Shown here: in pieces, positions 35,255 through 43,584 of the stretch
How positions within the stretch are numbered: position 1 is the first letter of the stretch
Layout of the letters: the number at the start of each line of letters is the position of its first letter
DNA from: Pseudomonadota bacterium
GTDB lineage: Bacteria > Pseudomonadota > Gammaproteobacteria > Burkholderiales > Rhodocyclaceae
DNA: 64,000 nt
Direction of reading: 5' to 3'
Assembly: GCA_018262095.1 (NCBI GenBank)
Contig: JAGTRW010000007.1
Coordinates: forward strand, 62,001 to 126,000
Notes under the pieces: generated by a model
Seen by the model: only the letters and a program-made list of their open reading frames with translations
Told to the model about the DNA's origin: nothing
The model's database searches: none
Program-made: the position numbers and the translations under genes

Positions 35255-35608
35255 TCAAACGAGCTTTTCGCCGCCGAACTCCTCGTAGGCGAGCATCGCT
35301 TCAGCAGCGGTCATCAGCGACGGACCGCCGCCCATGTACGCGGCAACCTGCAGCATTTCCTCGAACTCGGCGCGTGTCACGCCAAGCCTGACGCAGGCCT
35401 GCGCGTGAAAGGCCAGACAGCCCTGGCAGCGCGCGGCGATCCCGATCGCCATGGCGATCAGCTCCTTGGTCTTGGCATCGAGCGCACCATCGGCATGCGT
35501 CGCCTTGCCCATCTGGTTGAACCCCTGCATCGTCTCCGGAATCCTTTTGCCGAATTCCTTGAGCTTCGCGCCGATCAGCTGCGCGGTGTTCTTGTAACTT
35601 TCAGTCAT
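35255..35608 (-). CDS. Carboxymuconolactone decarboxylase/AhpD-like protein
   Basis: 117 residues of the CMD fold. ARCQGCLAFHAQACVRLG carries the CxxC-x3-His motif of AhpD-like alkylhydroperoxidases, a peroxide or disulfide-reducing site, rather than the decarboxylase active site. AAAGGA lies 8 bases upstream of the ATG at 35608. It is followed on the opposite side by the terminator of the nfn operon, and lies downstream of the YeeE/YedE sulfur genes on the same strand, so it may belong to the sulfur/redox unit. Confidence 0.85.
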   Translation of the reverse strand: MTESYKNTAQLIGAKLKEFGKRIPETMQGFNQMGKATHADGALDAKTKELIAMAIGIAARCQGCLAFHAQACVRLGVTRAEFEEMLQVAAYMGGGPSLMTAAEAMLAYEEFGGEKLV

Positions 35609-35636
35609 TTTGCTTTCCTTTCGTATCAGAATCACG

Positions 35637-36062
35637 TTATCGACGGGACGTCAGCCAGCGTTGGCTCGCTTCAAAGAGCGCCATCCCGGCGAGCAGCGCC
35701 AGGACAAATACGACGCCCTTGACCGCACCCGCGCCGAGCAACACCAACGCCGGCCCGGGGCAGATTCCGGCCAGCCCCCAACCGACGCCAAAGATCGCGC
35801 TGCCAACGACGAGCCGTTGGTCGATCTGTTTGGCGGTCGGCATTTGCATCGGCTGGCCCAGCAAGGACGCGCTCCGCCGCCCGCCAAAGCGGAAGGCGAC
35901 GACGCCCAACGCAATGGCGCCGCCCATGACGAAGATCAGCGAAGGGTCCCAGTTGCCGGCGAGGTCGAGGAAGCCGAGCACCTTGGCCGGATTGGCCATG
36001 CCTGAAATGATCAGCCCGAGACCAAAAATCAACCCGCTTAGCAATGCAATCAGAATATTCAT
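35637..36062 (-). CDS. YeeE/YedE-type membrane protein, second half (DUF6691)
   Basis: 141-residue inner-membrane protein with four helices. [16 protein letters not shown] and [16 protein letters not shown] are hallmark stretches of the C-terminal half of YeeE/YedE (thiosulfate or sulfur-compound) transporters. The start at 36062 is 2 bp after the stop of the partner half. Together they resemble the PmpAB pair next to BigR regulators. Confidence 0.87.
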   Translation of the reverse strand: MNILIALLSGLIFGLGLIISGMANPAKVLGFLDLAGNWDPSLIFVMGGAIALGVVAFRFGGRRSASLLGQPMQMPTAKQIDQRLVVGSAIFGVGWGLAGICPGPALVLLGAGAVKGVVFVLALLAGMALFEASQRWLTSRR

Positions 36063-36064
36063 TT

Positions 36065-36502
36065 TCACCCCCCAAGAAGATGGCGAACGATGTACACCGC
36101 GATGAAACCGGTGCTCATGAACGTTGCCGTCGCCACCAGCGAACGAGGCGACAGGCGGGATATCCCGCAGACGCCGTGGCCGCTGGTGCAACCCGAACCG
36201 AGGCGGGATCCGAAGCCGACCAATACGCCGGCGACGACGAGTGTCGCCCAGTGGGCATCGATCCGACTCTGCGGCAGTTCGCCAAAGACACGATAGAGCA
36301 CGGGGGCGAGAATCAGGCCCGACACGAAGGCTGCACGCCAGCCGAAATCGCCCGCCTTGGAGCGCTGCAGCAAGCCGCCGACGATGCCGCTGATGCCGGC
36401 AATACGCCCGTTGCAGAGCAGCAGAACGGCCGCCGAAAGACCGATGAGCAAGCCGCCGCACAACGCCGTGAGCGGGGTGAAATGTGACCAGTCGATCGTC
36501 AT
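36065..36502 (-). CDS. YeeE/YedE-type membrane protein, first half
   Basis: 145-residue inner-membrane protein, four helices. [17 protein letters not shown] and the cysteine-containing [17 protein letters not shown] are the conserved sulfur-handling motif of YeeE/YedE transporters. Start overlaps the ArsR-family stop by ATGA, so the repressor and the transporter halves are translated from one message. Confidence 0.88.
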   Translation of the reverse strand: MTIDWSHFTPLTALCGGLLIGLSAAVLLLCNGRIAGISGIVGGLLQRSKAGDFGWRAAFVSGLILAPVLYRVFGELPQSRIDAHWATLVVAGVLVGFGSRLGSGCTSGHGVCGISRLSPRSLVATATFMSTGFIAVYIVRHLLGG

Positions 36503-36834
36503 GATTTCTCACACTCCTCTTTGGGACAAAAAAGTTCATACATCGTACCCAGCAAAACGAGCACCCGCTCGTCGGCCACCGAGTAATAAATCCGCTTGCC
36601 GTCGCGGCGTGTATTGACCAAACCTTCCGAGCGCAATACGCCGAGTTGTTGCGACAGCGTCGGCTGGTGAATATCGAGCAACTCCTCCAGTTCGCTCACC
36701 GACTTTTCACCCTTGGTGAGTTGGCAAAGCAGCAGCAGTCGATTCTCGTTGGCCAGCGCGAACAACAGCGCCGTGGCCTCGCCGGCGGCGGCGCGCATGG
36801 CATCGATGTGCTGTACAGCGTCGCTGTTTTCCAT
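36499..36834 (-). CDS. bigR: ArsR-family repressor, BigR/SqrR-like persulfide sensor
   Basis: 111 residues, winged helix (HQPTLSQQLGVLRSEGLVNTR recognition region). Cys37 (LLLLCQL) and Cys103 (ELFCPKEEC) match the two cysteines that form a tetrasulfide link in BigR/SqrR when reactive sulfur is present, releasing DNA; an extra Cys108 follows. AGGAGG just upstream supports the ATG at 36834 over one six codons earlier. Divergent from the CoA-disulfide reductase gene across a 35-bp palindrome. Confidence 0.87.
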   Translation of the reverse strand: MENSDAVQHIDAMRAAAGEATALLFALANENRLLLLCQLTKGEKSVSELEELLDIHQPTLSQQLGVLRSEGLVNTRRDGKRIYYSVADERVLVLLGTMYELFCPKEECEKS

Positions 36835-36860
36835 GCATCCTCCTAAATTCATTTGTTACT

Positions 36861-36895
36861 AATATATTGACAAACATTATGTTCGTCAATATATT
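36861..36895. promoter_or_regulatory. 35-bp palindromic operator in the divergent sulfur-module promoter
   Basis: Arms AATATATTGAC (36861-36871) and GTCAATATATT (36885-36895) are perfectly inverted, and the inner AACAT-T-ATGTT is also inverted. Only one base pair of the 17-pair palindrome is mismatched. It is AT-rich in a GC-rich genome and lies between the repressor and the CoA-disulfide reductase gene, as expected for a dimeric ArsR-family site controlling both directions. Confidence 0.85.
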
Positions 36896-36949
36896 GTTTG
36901 CATCGCCCGCGATCGGGAATCCCAACCAAGCCATTTCAGGAGTTAAGCC

Positions 36950-38614
36950 ATGGAACATATCAACATCATCGTCATTGGCGGCGTCGCCGCGGGCGCATCG
37001 TTTGCCGCCCGCGCGCGGCGGCTCGACGAATCGGCGCGCATCACGATCCTCGAACGCGGGCCCGACGTTTCGTTCGCCAATTGCGGTCTGCCCTACCACA
37101 TCGGCGGCGAGATCCCGACCCGCAACGCGCTGGCGGTGCACACGCCGGAGTCGCTCAAGGGCCTGCTCAATCTCGATGTGCTCACCCAAAGCGAAGTGAC
37201 GCGAATCGATCGCGCCAACAAGCGGGTCGATGTACGCGACCTCAGAACCGGCCAGACCCAATCGCTGACCTACGACAAGCTGATGCTGGCCCCGGGTGCT
37301 TCGCCGATCCGCCCGAACTTGCCGGGAATCGACGATGCGCGCATCCACACGCTGCGCAACCTCCAGGACATGGACCGTATCGTCGCCGCCAGCGAAACGG
37401 GAATGCGCGCCGTCGTCATCGGCGCCGGCTTCATTGGCCTTGAAATGACCGAGCAACTGCAGCGCAAGGGGCTGTCAGTGCAACTCGTCGAATTGCAGCA
37501 ACAGGTCATCCCGCCGCTCGATGCGCCGATGGCCGCGCTGCTCGAAAGCGAACTGCGCCAACACGATGTCGCTCTCCATCTGGGCGACGGCGTGGCGCGC
37601 TTTGCCGGTAACGAAAACCACGTGCTTTGCCATTTGAATTCGGGGAAAGTGCTCGAAGTCGACCTCGTCATCCTCTCGATCGGCGTCAAGCCGGACAGCG
37701 AACTGGCCAGCAACGCCGGCTTGCAGCTCGGTGCGCGCGGCCATATCGTCGTCGACGAATTCCAGCGCACGTCAGACCCGCACATCTACGCGGCGGGCGA
37801 CGCCGTCGAGACGAGCGATCGCGTTCTCGGCGGCAAGACCGTCGTCGCCATGGGCGGCCCGGCCAACCGTCAGGGGCGCGTCGCCGCCGACCATATCTTC
37901 ATGGGCGACAAGGCCCGCCCCTATCCCGGATCGGTCGGCACCGGAATCGTTCGCGCCTTCGCTGCGGTCGCCGGAATCACCGGTTGGAGCGAGAAACGCT
38001 TGCAGGCTGCGGCAATCCCCTATCAGACCGTGACGGTCAACGACAACCATCACGCCTCGTATTACCCCGGCGCCAAGCCGATCACGCTGAAGATCATCTG
38101 GTCACCTGAAGACGGCCGCCTGCTCGGCGCCCAGGCGAGCGGCTGGGAAGGCATCGACAAGCGTATCGACGTGCTGTCGACGGCCATCGTCGCCGGAATG
38201 AGCATCGACGACCTGTGCCATCTCGAACTCGCCTATGCGCCGCCGTTCGGTTCGGCCAAGGACGTCATCAACCTGGCCGGCTTTGCCGCCTGCAACCGAC
38301 GCGACGGCCTGGTCAAGCATACCAGCGTGCTGCCCGACGATCCTTTGGTGCAGGTCGTCGATGTGCGCGGCAAGCCGCTCGCCGACGCTTTCCCGGCCCC
38401 CGGAAAGACCATCAACATTCCTTTTCCGACGCTACGCGCGAGGCTCGACGAGCTCGACCGCAGCCGTCCGGTGGTGACGCTCTGCGCCTTCGGCAAGATG
38501 AGCTACTTCGCCGCCCGGGTACTGACGCAGAACGGCTTTTCGGTGAGCAGCTTCAGCGGCGGCCTGAAAGCCAACATCGACCCGCGCACGCCGGCCAAAC
38601 TGCCGAATTCCTGA
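36950..38614 (+). CDS. CoA-disulfide reductase with C-terminal rhodanese domain
   Basis: 554 residues. FAD/NAD(P)H-dependent pyridine nucleotide-disulfide oxidoreductase (about 1-450) with the single catalytic Cys of the CoADR class in SFANCGLPYHIG (about 44), FAD motif IGGVAAGASFAARARR, second Rossmann VVIGAGFIGLEMTEQL and AAGDAVE. A rhodanese domain (about 465-545) has active Cys in VTLCAFGKMSY. Such CoADR-Rhd proteins act on CoA persulfides/polysulfides. AGGAG precedes the ATG. Divergent from the BigR-like repressor, which probably controls it. Confidence 0.92.
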   Translation: MEHINIIVIGGVAAGASFAARARRLDESARITILERGPDVSFANCGLPYHIGGEIPTRNALAVHTPESLKGLLNLDVLTQSEVTRIDRANKRVDVRDLRTGQTQSLTYDKLMLAPGASPIRPNLPGIDDARIHTLRNLQDMDRIVAASETGMRAVVIGAGFIGLEMTEQLQRKGLSVQLVELQQQVIPPLDAPMAALLESELRQHDVALHLGDGVARFAGNENHVLCHLNSGKVLEVDLVILSIGVKPDSELASNAGLQLGARGHIVVDEFQRTSDPHIYAAGDAVETSDRVLGGKTVVAMGGPANRQGRVAADHIFMGDKARPYPGSVGTGIVRAFAAVAGITGWSEKRLQAAAIPYQTVTVNDNHHASYYPGAKPITLKIIWSPEDGRLLGAQASGWEGIDKRIDVLSTAIVAGMSIDDLCHLELAYAPPFGSAKDVINLAGFAACNRRDGLVKHTSVLPDDPLVQVVDVRGKPLADAFPAPGKTINIPFPTLRARLDELDRSRPVVTLCAFGKMSYFAARVLTQNGFSVSSFSGGLKANIDPRTPAKLPNS

Positions 38615-38642
38615 GCGACCTGCCCCGACCAAGGAGCCTGCC

Positions 38643-39113
38643 ATGAGCGACACACGCCAGATCGTCTGCCCCCATTGCGCCACGACGAACCGCGTCGCCA
38701 TCGACCGCATCGCCGACCGGCCGCTGTGCGGCAGGTGCAAGCAGCGCCTGTTCGTCGGCGCGCCGCTGACGCTGACCGCCGGCAATTTCGACCGTCAGGT
38801 CAACAATTCCGACCTGCCCGTGCTGGTCGATTTCTGGGCACCCTGGTGTGCGCCGTGCAAAGCCATGGCCCCGGTGATCGACGCGGCGGCCAAGGCGCTG
38901 GCAACGATGGTCCGGGTCGCCAAGCTCAATACCGAGGACGAAGGCGAAATCGCCGCGCGCTTTGGCATCCGCAGCATTCCCACGCTGATCATCTTGCGGC
39001 GCGGACGAATCATCGAGCGGCACTCGGGCGCGATCGATCTTGACCGCCTGATCGGCTGGGTGCAGTCCGCCATCGCTGGCGCGCAGCCGCCGCGCGGCCG
39101 AACGAAGCCGTAA
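38643..39113 (+). CDS. trxC: Thioredoxin 2 (TrxC) with zinc ribbon, WCAPC active site
   Basis: 156 residues. N-terminal zinc ribbon CPHC...CGRC (about 9-36), then a thioredoxin fold with FWAPWCAPCKAMAP; the usual WCGPC has Gly replaced by Ala. The cis-proline SIPTLIIL is intact. It lies 28 bp after the CoA-disulfide reductase gene, suggesting one message and a role in reducing persulfides or disulfides in that module. Confidence 0.92.
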   Translation: MSDTRQIVCPHCATTNRVAIDRIADRPLCGRCKQRLFVGAPLTLTAGNFDRQVNNSDLPVLVDFWAPWCAPCKAMAPVIDAAAKALATMVRVAKLNTEDEGEIAARFGIRSIPTLIILRRGRIIERHSGAIDLDRLIGWVQSAIAGAQPPRGRTKP

Positions 39114-39247
39114 CGCTTGCGGCTGGCCACTGGCCGGCCACGCTGGCGCGCGCCGCACTCGCCCGAAGCGACCTGAACGGCGATTGGAGTACCATCTATG
39201 CTTTTTTCCCGTTCAGGCGCCACATACGCCGCCGGGCGCCCCCGCTC

Positions 39248-40570
39248 ATGTTCACCCCCATCCTGCTGAAACGAATCTTTCTCCTGATCGCCGGCCTGTT
39301 CGTCATGGCCTTCGGCGTTGCGCTGTCGGTCAAGGCCAACCTCGGCACCTCGCCGATCTCCAGCCTGCCTTATGTGCTGAGCCTGATCTTCCCCTGGTCG
39401 ATGGGCGTCTTCACGATGCTCATGAACTCGCTGCTGGTGCTCTCCCAGGTCTTCGTGCTCAAGCGCGACTTCCGCCTGACGCACGCGCTCCAGATTCCCA
39501 TCGTGCTGATCTTCAGCCTGTTCACCGACTGGACGCTGGCAATGGTCTCGGCGCGCTCTTACGTGACCGGCTATCCGCAGCAAATGACCTTATGCCTCAT
39601 CAGTGTCCTCGTCGTCGCCTTCGGCGTATTTCTGGAAGTCAAAGCCAAGCTCCTGTACATGGCCGGCGAAGGCGTCGTCATCGCCATCGTTCGCGTCTTC
39701 AAGCGCGAATTCGGCAAGGTCAAGATCGGCTTCGACTGCACCCTGGTGACACTCGCGCTGATCTGTTCGCTGACCATGTTGCACGAGCTGCGCGGCATCC
39801 GCGAAGGAACGGTGCTGGCGGCGCTGCTGGTCGGCTTCGTGATCCGGCTTCTCAACCGCCACCTCAAATTCGTCGATCGCTGGGTCGGCAACAGCGAAGC
39901 CCCCGCCGTCGCCGCACCGACCGAGCCCGCCGCGGCGACCAAGTTCGTCGTCACCATCGCGCGCGAATACGGCAGCGGCGGCCACGCGATCGGAGCGATC
40001 GTCGCCCGGCGGCTGGGCATCCCGTTCTACGACAAGAACCTGATCGCTTTGTCCGCCGCCGAGGCAAGGCTCTCCCCCGACTACGTCGAAGCGCACGAGC
40101 AGAAGCTCGCGAGCGCGCTGCTCTACGAGCTGTACAGCCAGAACTACGCCTACGTCGACGGCGAAACGCCGCCGCTCGACGCGCTGTTCCTGGCGCAGAC
40201 GAAGATCGTGCACGATCTATCGGAAAAAGAGTCGTGCGTCATCGTCGGACGCAACGCCGACTTCATCCTGCGCGGGCGGCCCGACTGCCTGCGCGTTTTC
40301 GTGCACGCCGACCGATCGTCACGGATTGGGCGCATCATCGGCGAATACGGCATCGACCGCGCGCAGGCGGCGCGGGTGCTGGAGACGCGCGACCGCGAGC
40401 GCGCCAACTACTGCGAACACTACACCCACCAGAAGTGGGGAATGCTCGGCAATTACGACCTCACCATCGACAGCTCGCGCTTCGGCATTGAACGCACCGC
40501 CGAGCTCATCGTCGCTGCGCTGCTGGCGCGCACGGCGGCCAGCCCCAATACCGCTCAGGCTTCGCGCTGA
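39248..40570 (+). CDS. YczE/YitT-like membrane protein fused to a cytidylate-kinase-like domain
   Basis: 440 residues. Residues 1-205 are five or six hydrophobic helices with MAFGVALSVKANLGTSPISS, the YczE/DUF6198 signature. Residues ~232-425 are a soluble Cytidylate_kin2-type domain: IAREYGSGGHAIGAIVARRL, PFYDKNLI, CVIVGRNADFIL and DRERANYCEHYT. The first replaces the classic P-loop with the REYGSGG version. A membrane sensor or transporter coupled to a nucleotide kinase fold is implied, substrate unknown. Its last 16 bp overlap the 3' end of the convergent next gene. Confidence 0.85.
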   Translation: MFTPILLKRIFLLIAGLFVMAFGVALSVKANLGTSPISSLPYVLSLIFPWSMGVFTMLMNSLLVLSQVFVLKRDFRLTHALQIPIVLIFSLFTDWTLAMVSARSYVTGYPQQMTLCLISVLVVAFGVFLEVKAKLLYMAGEGVVIAIVRVFKREFGKVKIGFDCTLVTLALICSLTMLHELRGIREGTVLAALLVGFVIRLLNRHLKFVDRWVGNSEAPAVAAPTEPAAATKFVVTIAREYGSGGHAIGAIVARRLGIPFYDKNLIALSAAEARLSPDYVEAHEQKLASALLYELYSQNYAYVDGETPPLDALFLAQTKIVHDLSEKESCVIVGRNADFILRGRPDCLRVFVHADRSSRIGRIIGEYGIDRAQAARVLETRDRERANYCEHYTHQKWGMLGNYDLTIDSSRFGIERTAELIVAALLARTAASPNTAQASR

Positions 40571-41169
40571 TCGGCCAGACCGGCCGGCGCCAATGCGGCG
40601 ACCGCGCGCTGCTCGCGCTCGATACGCTTCCTGCGCTTGAACAAGGTGGTGTAACCGGCGCCGATGCCGATCATCAGCAGGCTCAACGTGAAATTGAACG
40701 ACGAGGCCGTCCCCACCATCTTTTCGACCGCCGCGATGAGCGCCGAGATCGTCATCATCACGCCCCAGAAAAGCGAAATATGCAGCCCGCCGCTAACCAG
40801 ATGCGGATCGTCCCATTGTTCACGCGGCACCTCCTGGCGGGCGTATTGCAGCGCGAAAGGACAACCGATCAGGATCGAAACCCAGACGATCGCGGCGAAC
40901 ACGCCGTTGGCCAGCGCCGCCATGTTTTCCGCCACCCAGACGATGTTGAAGACATTGACCAGCAGAATACAGGCGATGAAAAAGAGCAGCGTCCCCCAGG
41001 CCAGTATCATGCCTTTTTTGAGGTCGCCAAAACCGATGACCAGCGACGCGGCAAAGCAGACGGCAATCGAAAACTTGAGCTCGCCCAGGGAATCGGCGGG
41101 GAGGACCATGAACAAAAGCCAGGGAATGAAGCTCAGCATGAAAAGGAGCAGTTCTTTGAGGTCGCGCAT
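40555..41169 (-). CDS. Inner-membrane protein of unknown function
   Basis: 204 residues with about six hydrophobic helices (ELLLFMLSFIPWLLFMVL at the N-terminus, MILAWGTLLFFIACILLV, FWGVMMTISALIAA) and a basic C-terminus (FKRRKRIEREQR). No catalytic motif seen; family not recognised. Convergent with and overlapping the YczE-kinase fusion by 16 bp. Upstream 219 bp to rubrerythrin contains no other gene. Confidence 0.7.
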   Translation of the reverse strand: MRDLKELLLFMLSFIPWLLFMVLPADSLGELKFSIAVCFAASLVIGFGDLKKGMILAWGTLLFFIACILLVNVFNIVWVAENMAALANGVFAAIVWVSILIGCPFALQYARQEVPREQWDDPHLVSGGLHISLFWGVMMTISALIAAVEKMVGTASSFNFTLSLLMIGIGAGYTTLFKRRKRIEREQRAVAALAPAGLADQREA

Positions 41170-41388
41170 TGGCAGTTATCCTTTTTCGAAGGCGATTGGC
41201 CGGCAGGTCGGCTGATATTCCACGCGATTTTACCGCCGCCCACCTGCGGCGACCAGCAAATAGGCACGATGGGCGACAGACCACGGTTTTTCATACTTCG
41301 CCCCAGCCGATGCCGCTTCTGGTGTGGCATTGACGTTTGGAGTAGGCTGCACGAGTCTTCTTAAACCCGTGACTGAAAGGGACTTGTT

Positions 41389-41886
41389 ATGCCGACCACC
41401 CAGGAAAATCTAAAGGAAGCCTTCGCCGGCGAGAGCCAGGCCAACCAGAAGTACCGCGCCTTTGCCAAGAAGGCCGAGCAGGATGGCTTTGGCGCCATTG
41501 CCAAGCTGTTTCGACTCACCGCTGAGGCCGAGCGAATCCATGCCGAAGGCCACTTGAAGTCGCTCGACGGCGTTGGCTCGACGGCGGACAATTTGCAGGC
41601 CGCGATCAGCGGAGAGACGTTCGAATTCAGCGACATGTATCCGCCGATGCTCAAGCAGGCTCAAGCGGAAGGCCACAAGGCAAAACGGATGTTCGAGTAC
41701 GCCGTCGCCGCCGAAGAGGTTCACGCCAAGCTCTACCAATTGGCTCTCGACGCGGTCAAGCAGGGAAAGGACCTGGTCGCCGACTTCTACCTCTGTCCGG
41801 TCTGCGGCTACATCGAAATGGGGAAACCTGAGGTAGCTTGTCCCGTTTGTGGCACAAAGCCGGAACGCTTTATCCTCGCCGAGTAA
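41389..41886 (+). CDS. Rubrerythrin
   Basis: Non-haem di-iron peroxidase of 165 residues that reduces hydrogen peroxide. Four-helix domain with ligands in GESQANQKY, EAERIHAEGH and AVAAEEVHAKLY; C-terminal rubredoxin centre CPVCGYIEMG...CPVCGTKPERF. It faces a rubredoxin-rubredoxin reductase fusion, the natural NAD(P)H donor, across a long hairpin. Confidence 0.96.
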   Translation: MPTTQENLKEAFAGESQANQKYRAFAKKAEQDGFGAIAKLFRLTAEAERIHAEGHLKSLDGVGSTADNLQAAISGETFEFSDMYPPMLKQAQAEGHKAKRMFEYAVAAEEVHAKLYQLALDAVKQGKDLVADFYLCPVCGYIEMGKPEVACPVCGTKPERFILAE

Positions 41887-41903
41887 GACCGCTCAACGAA
41901 AAC

Positions 41904-41940
41904 CGTCGACCGCCACAGGCCAAGCCGGTGGCGGTCGACG
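41904..41940. terminator. Bidirectional hairpin between rubrerythrin and rubredoxin reductase
   Basis: CGTCGACCGCCAC (41904-41916) and GTGGCGGTCGACG (41928-41940) are a perfect 13-bp inverted repeat with an 11-base loop, between two convergent stop codons. No T-run, but position and strength suit a shared terminator. Confidence 0.65.
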
Positions 41941-41941
41941 A

Positions 41942-43297
41942 TCAAGCCAGAGTCGCTGGCAGACGAGCCGCCAATTCCTGGCTTCGTCCCGTCGCTTTTC
42001 CCAGTAGAGCGAAGCCGAGCAAGGCGCCTGTCGGACTCTGAAAGAGCGCTTCCAAGCCCCCGTCGACCGCCTGGCATTGCCAGCTGCCCTCTGCGCCCGG
42101 CGCGGGCGGACAGACCACCGTCGGACAGGCCGGCGTTTTGACCATCACCGGCATCGCCGGATAGCACAGTTGAGTCGGCGTCCCGGCCAGCGTCTTGGCC
42201 AGCGCCGCGGCCTGGTGCATGATCGGCAGGACGAACGGGAGGTTCAGACCGGCGATTTCGGCGCAATCGCCCATGGCGTAAATTCCCGCGCTATCGGTTT
42301 CGAGAAATCGGTCGGTGACGATGCCGCGCTGACACGAAATCCCTGCCGCTTGCGCGACGGCAGTCCGTGGCCGCAAGCCGATCGCTGACAGGATCTGGTC
42401 GGCGCAGAGCTGGCGACCATCGGCGAGCTCGACGCGGTAAGCGGAAGCGGCCTGCCAGATGCCTTTGACCGAGGTAGCGAAAAAGAACTCGACGCCTTTG
42501 GCTTGCAATCCGGCGGTGAAATATCGCCCGGCTTCTTCCGGCAGCAGCCGCGAAAGCGGCCAGGCCGAAGGATCGACGAGACTGGCGGTGATCTGGCGGC
42601 TGGCCAGATCATTGGCAAATTCGCAGCCGATCAGCCCGGCGCCGATGACGACCACCGACCGCGCCTTCTCGAGTCCCGCATGAAAGCGGCGGTAGTCGTC
42701 CAGATCATTGACCGATTGGACATCATCGGCGCCGTCGCCGGCGAAGGGCAGACGAATCGGGTCGGCGCCCCAGGCGATGACCAGCCGGCCATAGGCGAGC
42801 TGGCTGCCATCACGCAAACGCAGCTGCCGGGTTTGCGCATCGATAGCAATCACTTCGCTGCGCACCCGGATATCGGCATTGAGCTCGCCAGCCATCTGTT
42901 CGGCCGTCCTGGTCTGCAACGCTGCCGGCGTTTTGTGATTGGCCAGCGCGTTCGAGAGTGAAGGTTTGGCATAAAAGCCGCCGCCGTCGCGCGTCACCAA
43001 CACGAGCGAGGAGGCGCTGTCGATCTTGCGAAACTCACGGGCCAGCGTGTAAGCGGCAAGACCGCTGCCGATGATCACCAGCGAAGCGGCTTGGCCTTCT
43101 GCAAGCGTCGCCGCAGGATGCGCGACGGCCGCTTCGACGGCGACCATGTCGAACTCGCCCTTGCTGGCGCCGCAAGCGGGGCAGCACCAGTCGTCAGGAA
43201 CATCCTGCCAGCGGGTTCCGGCGGGGATTCCCTCTTCGGGACAGCCTTTGGCCTCGTCGTAAATCCAACCGCAAACCATGCACTCATACGTTTTCAT
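41942..43297 (-). CDS. Rubredoxin-NAD(P)H:rubredoxin reductase fusion
   Basis: 451 residues. Rubredoxin domain 1-55 with [13 protein letters not shown] and [12 protein letters not shown]. From ~72 a FAD/NAD(P)H reductase: [17 protein letters not shown], second Rossmann [17 protein letters not shown], and [12 protein letters not shown]. It should carry electrons from NAD(P)H to its own rubredoxin and on to rubrerythrin, encoded convergently, for peroxide or oxygen reduction. Confidence 0.93.
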   Translation of the reverse strand: MKTYECMVCGWIYDEAKGCPEEGIPAGTRWQDVPDDWCCPACGASKGEFDMVAVEAAVAHPAATLAEGQAASLVIIGSGLAAYTLAREFRKIDSASSLVLVTRDGGGFYAKPSLSNALANHKTPAALQTRTAEQMAGELNADIRVRSEVIAIDAQTRQLRLRDGSQLAYGRLVIAWGADPIRLPFAGDGADDVQSVNDLDDYRRFHAGLEKARSVVVIGAGLIGCEFANDLASRQITASLVDPSAWPLSRLLPEEAGRYFTAGLQAKGVEFFFATSVKGIWQAASAYRVELADGRQLCADQILSAIGLRPRTAVAQAAGISCQRGIVTDRFLETDSAGIYAMGDCAEIAGLNLPFVLPIMHQAAALAKTLAGTPTQLCYPAMPVMVKTPACPTVVCPPAPGAEGSWQCQAVDGGLEALFQSPTGALLGFALLGKATGRSQELAARLPATLA

Positions 43298-43584
43298 TAT
43301 TCCCCCTTGTCATTCTTATCGATTCCCGGGCGGGCAGCGGCGCCGTTTGCCAAGCACCTGCTGCGCCGGTCCTTGCTGGCCATGATACAAGACCACGGCA
43401 TTGACGTGGCCAGGCGTTTGCTGGCGCCGAGGTAAGATTGCTCGACGGCGGCAAAGAAAATGGACGAAAAATCGGGCCACGGCATGGATTTCCTCACGAC
43501 ACCTCGCACCCAGAAATCCTGACTCTCCCTGCCTCGGAAAAATCGGACCGGTCCCCGCTTCTCTCTTGCGAACGGGAGCCCAAA
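43298..43584. other. 287-bp intergenic region, promoter side of the rubredoxin reductase fusion
   Basis: No conserved gene or structured element was recognised; short frames here look like chance. Confidence 0.4.
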
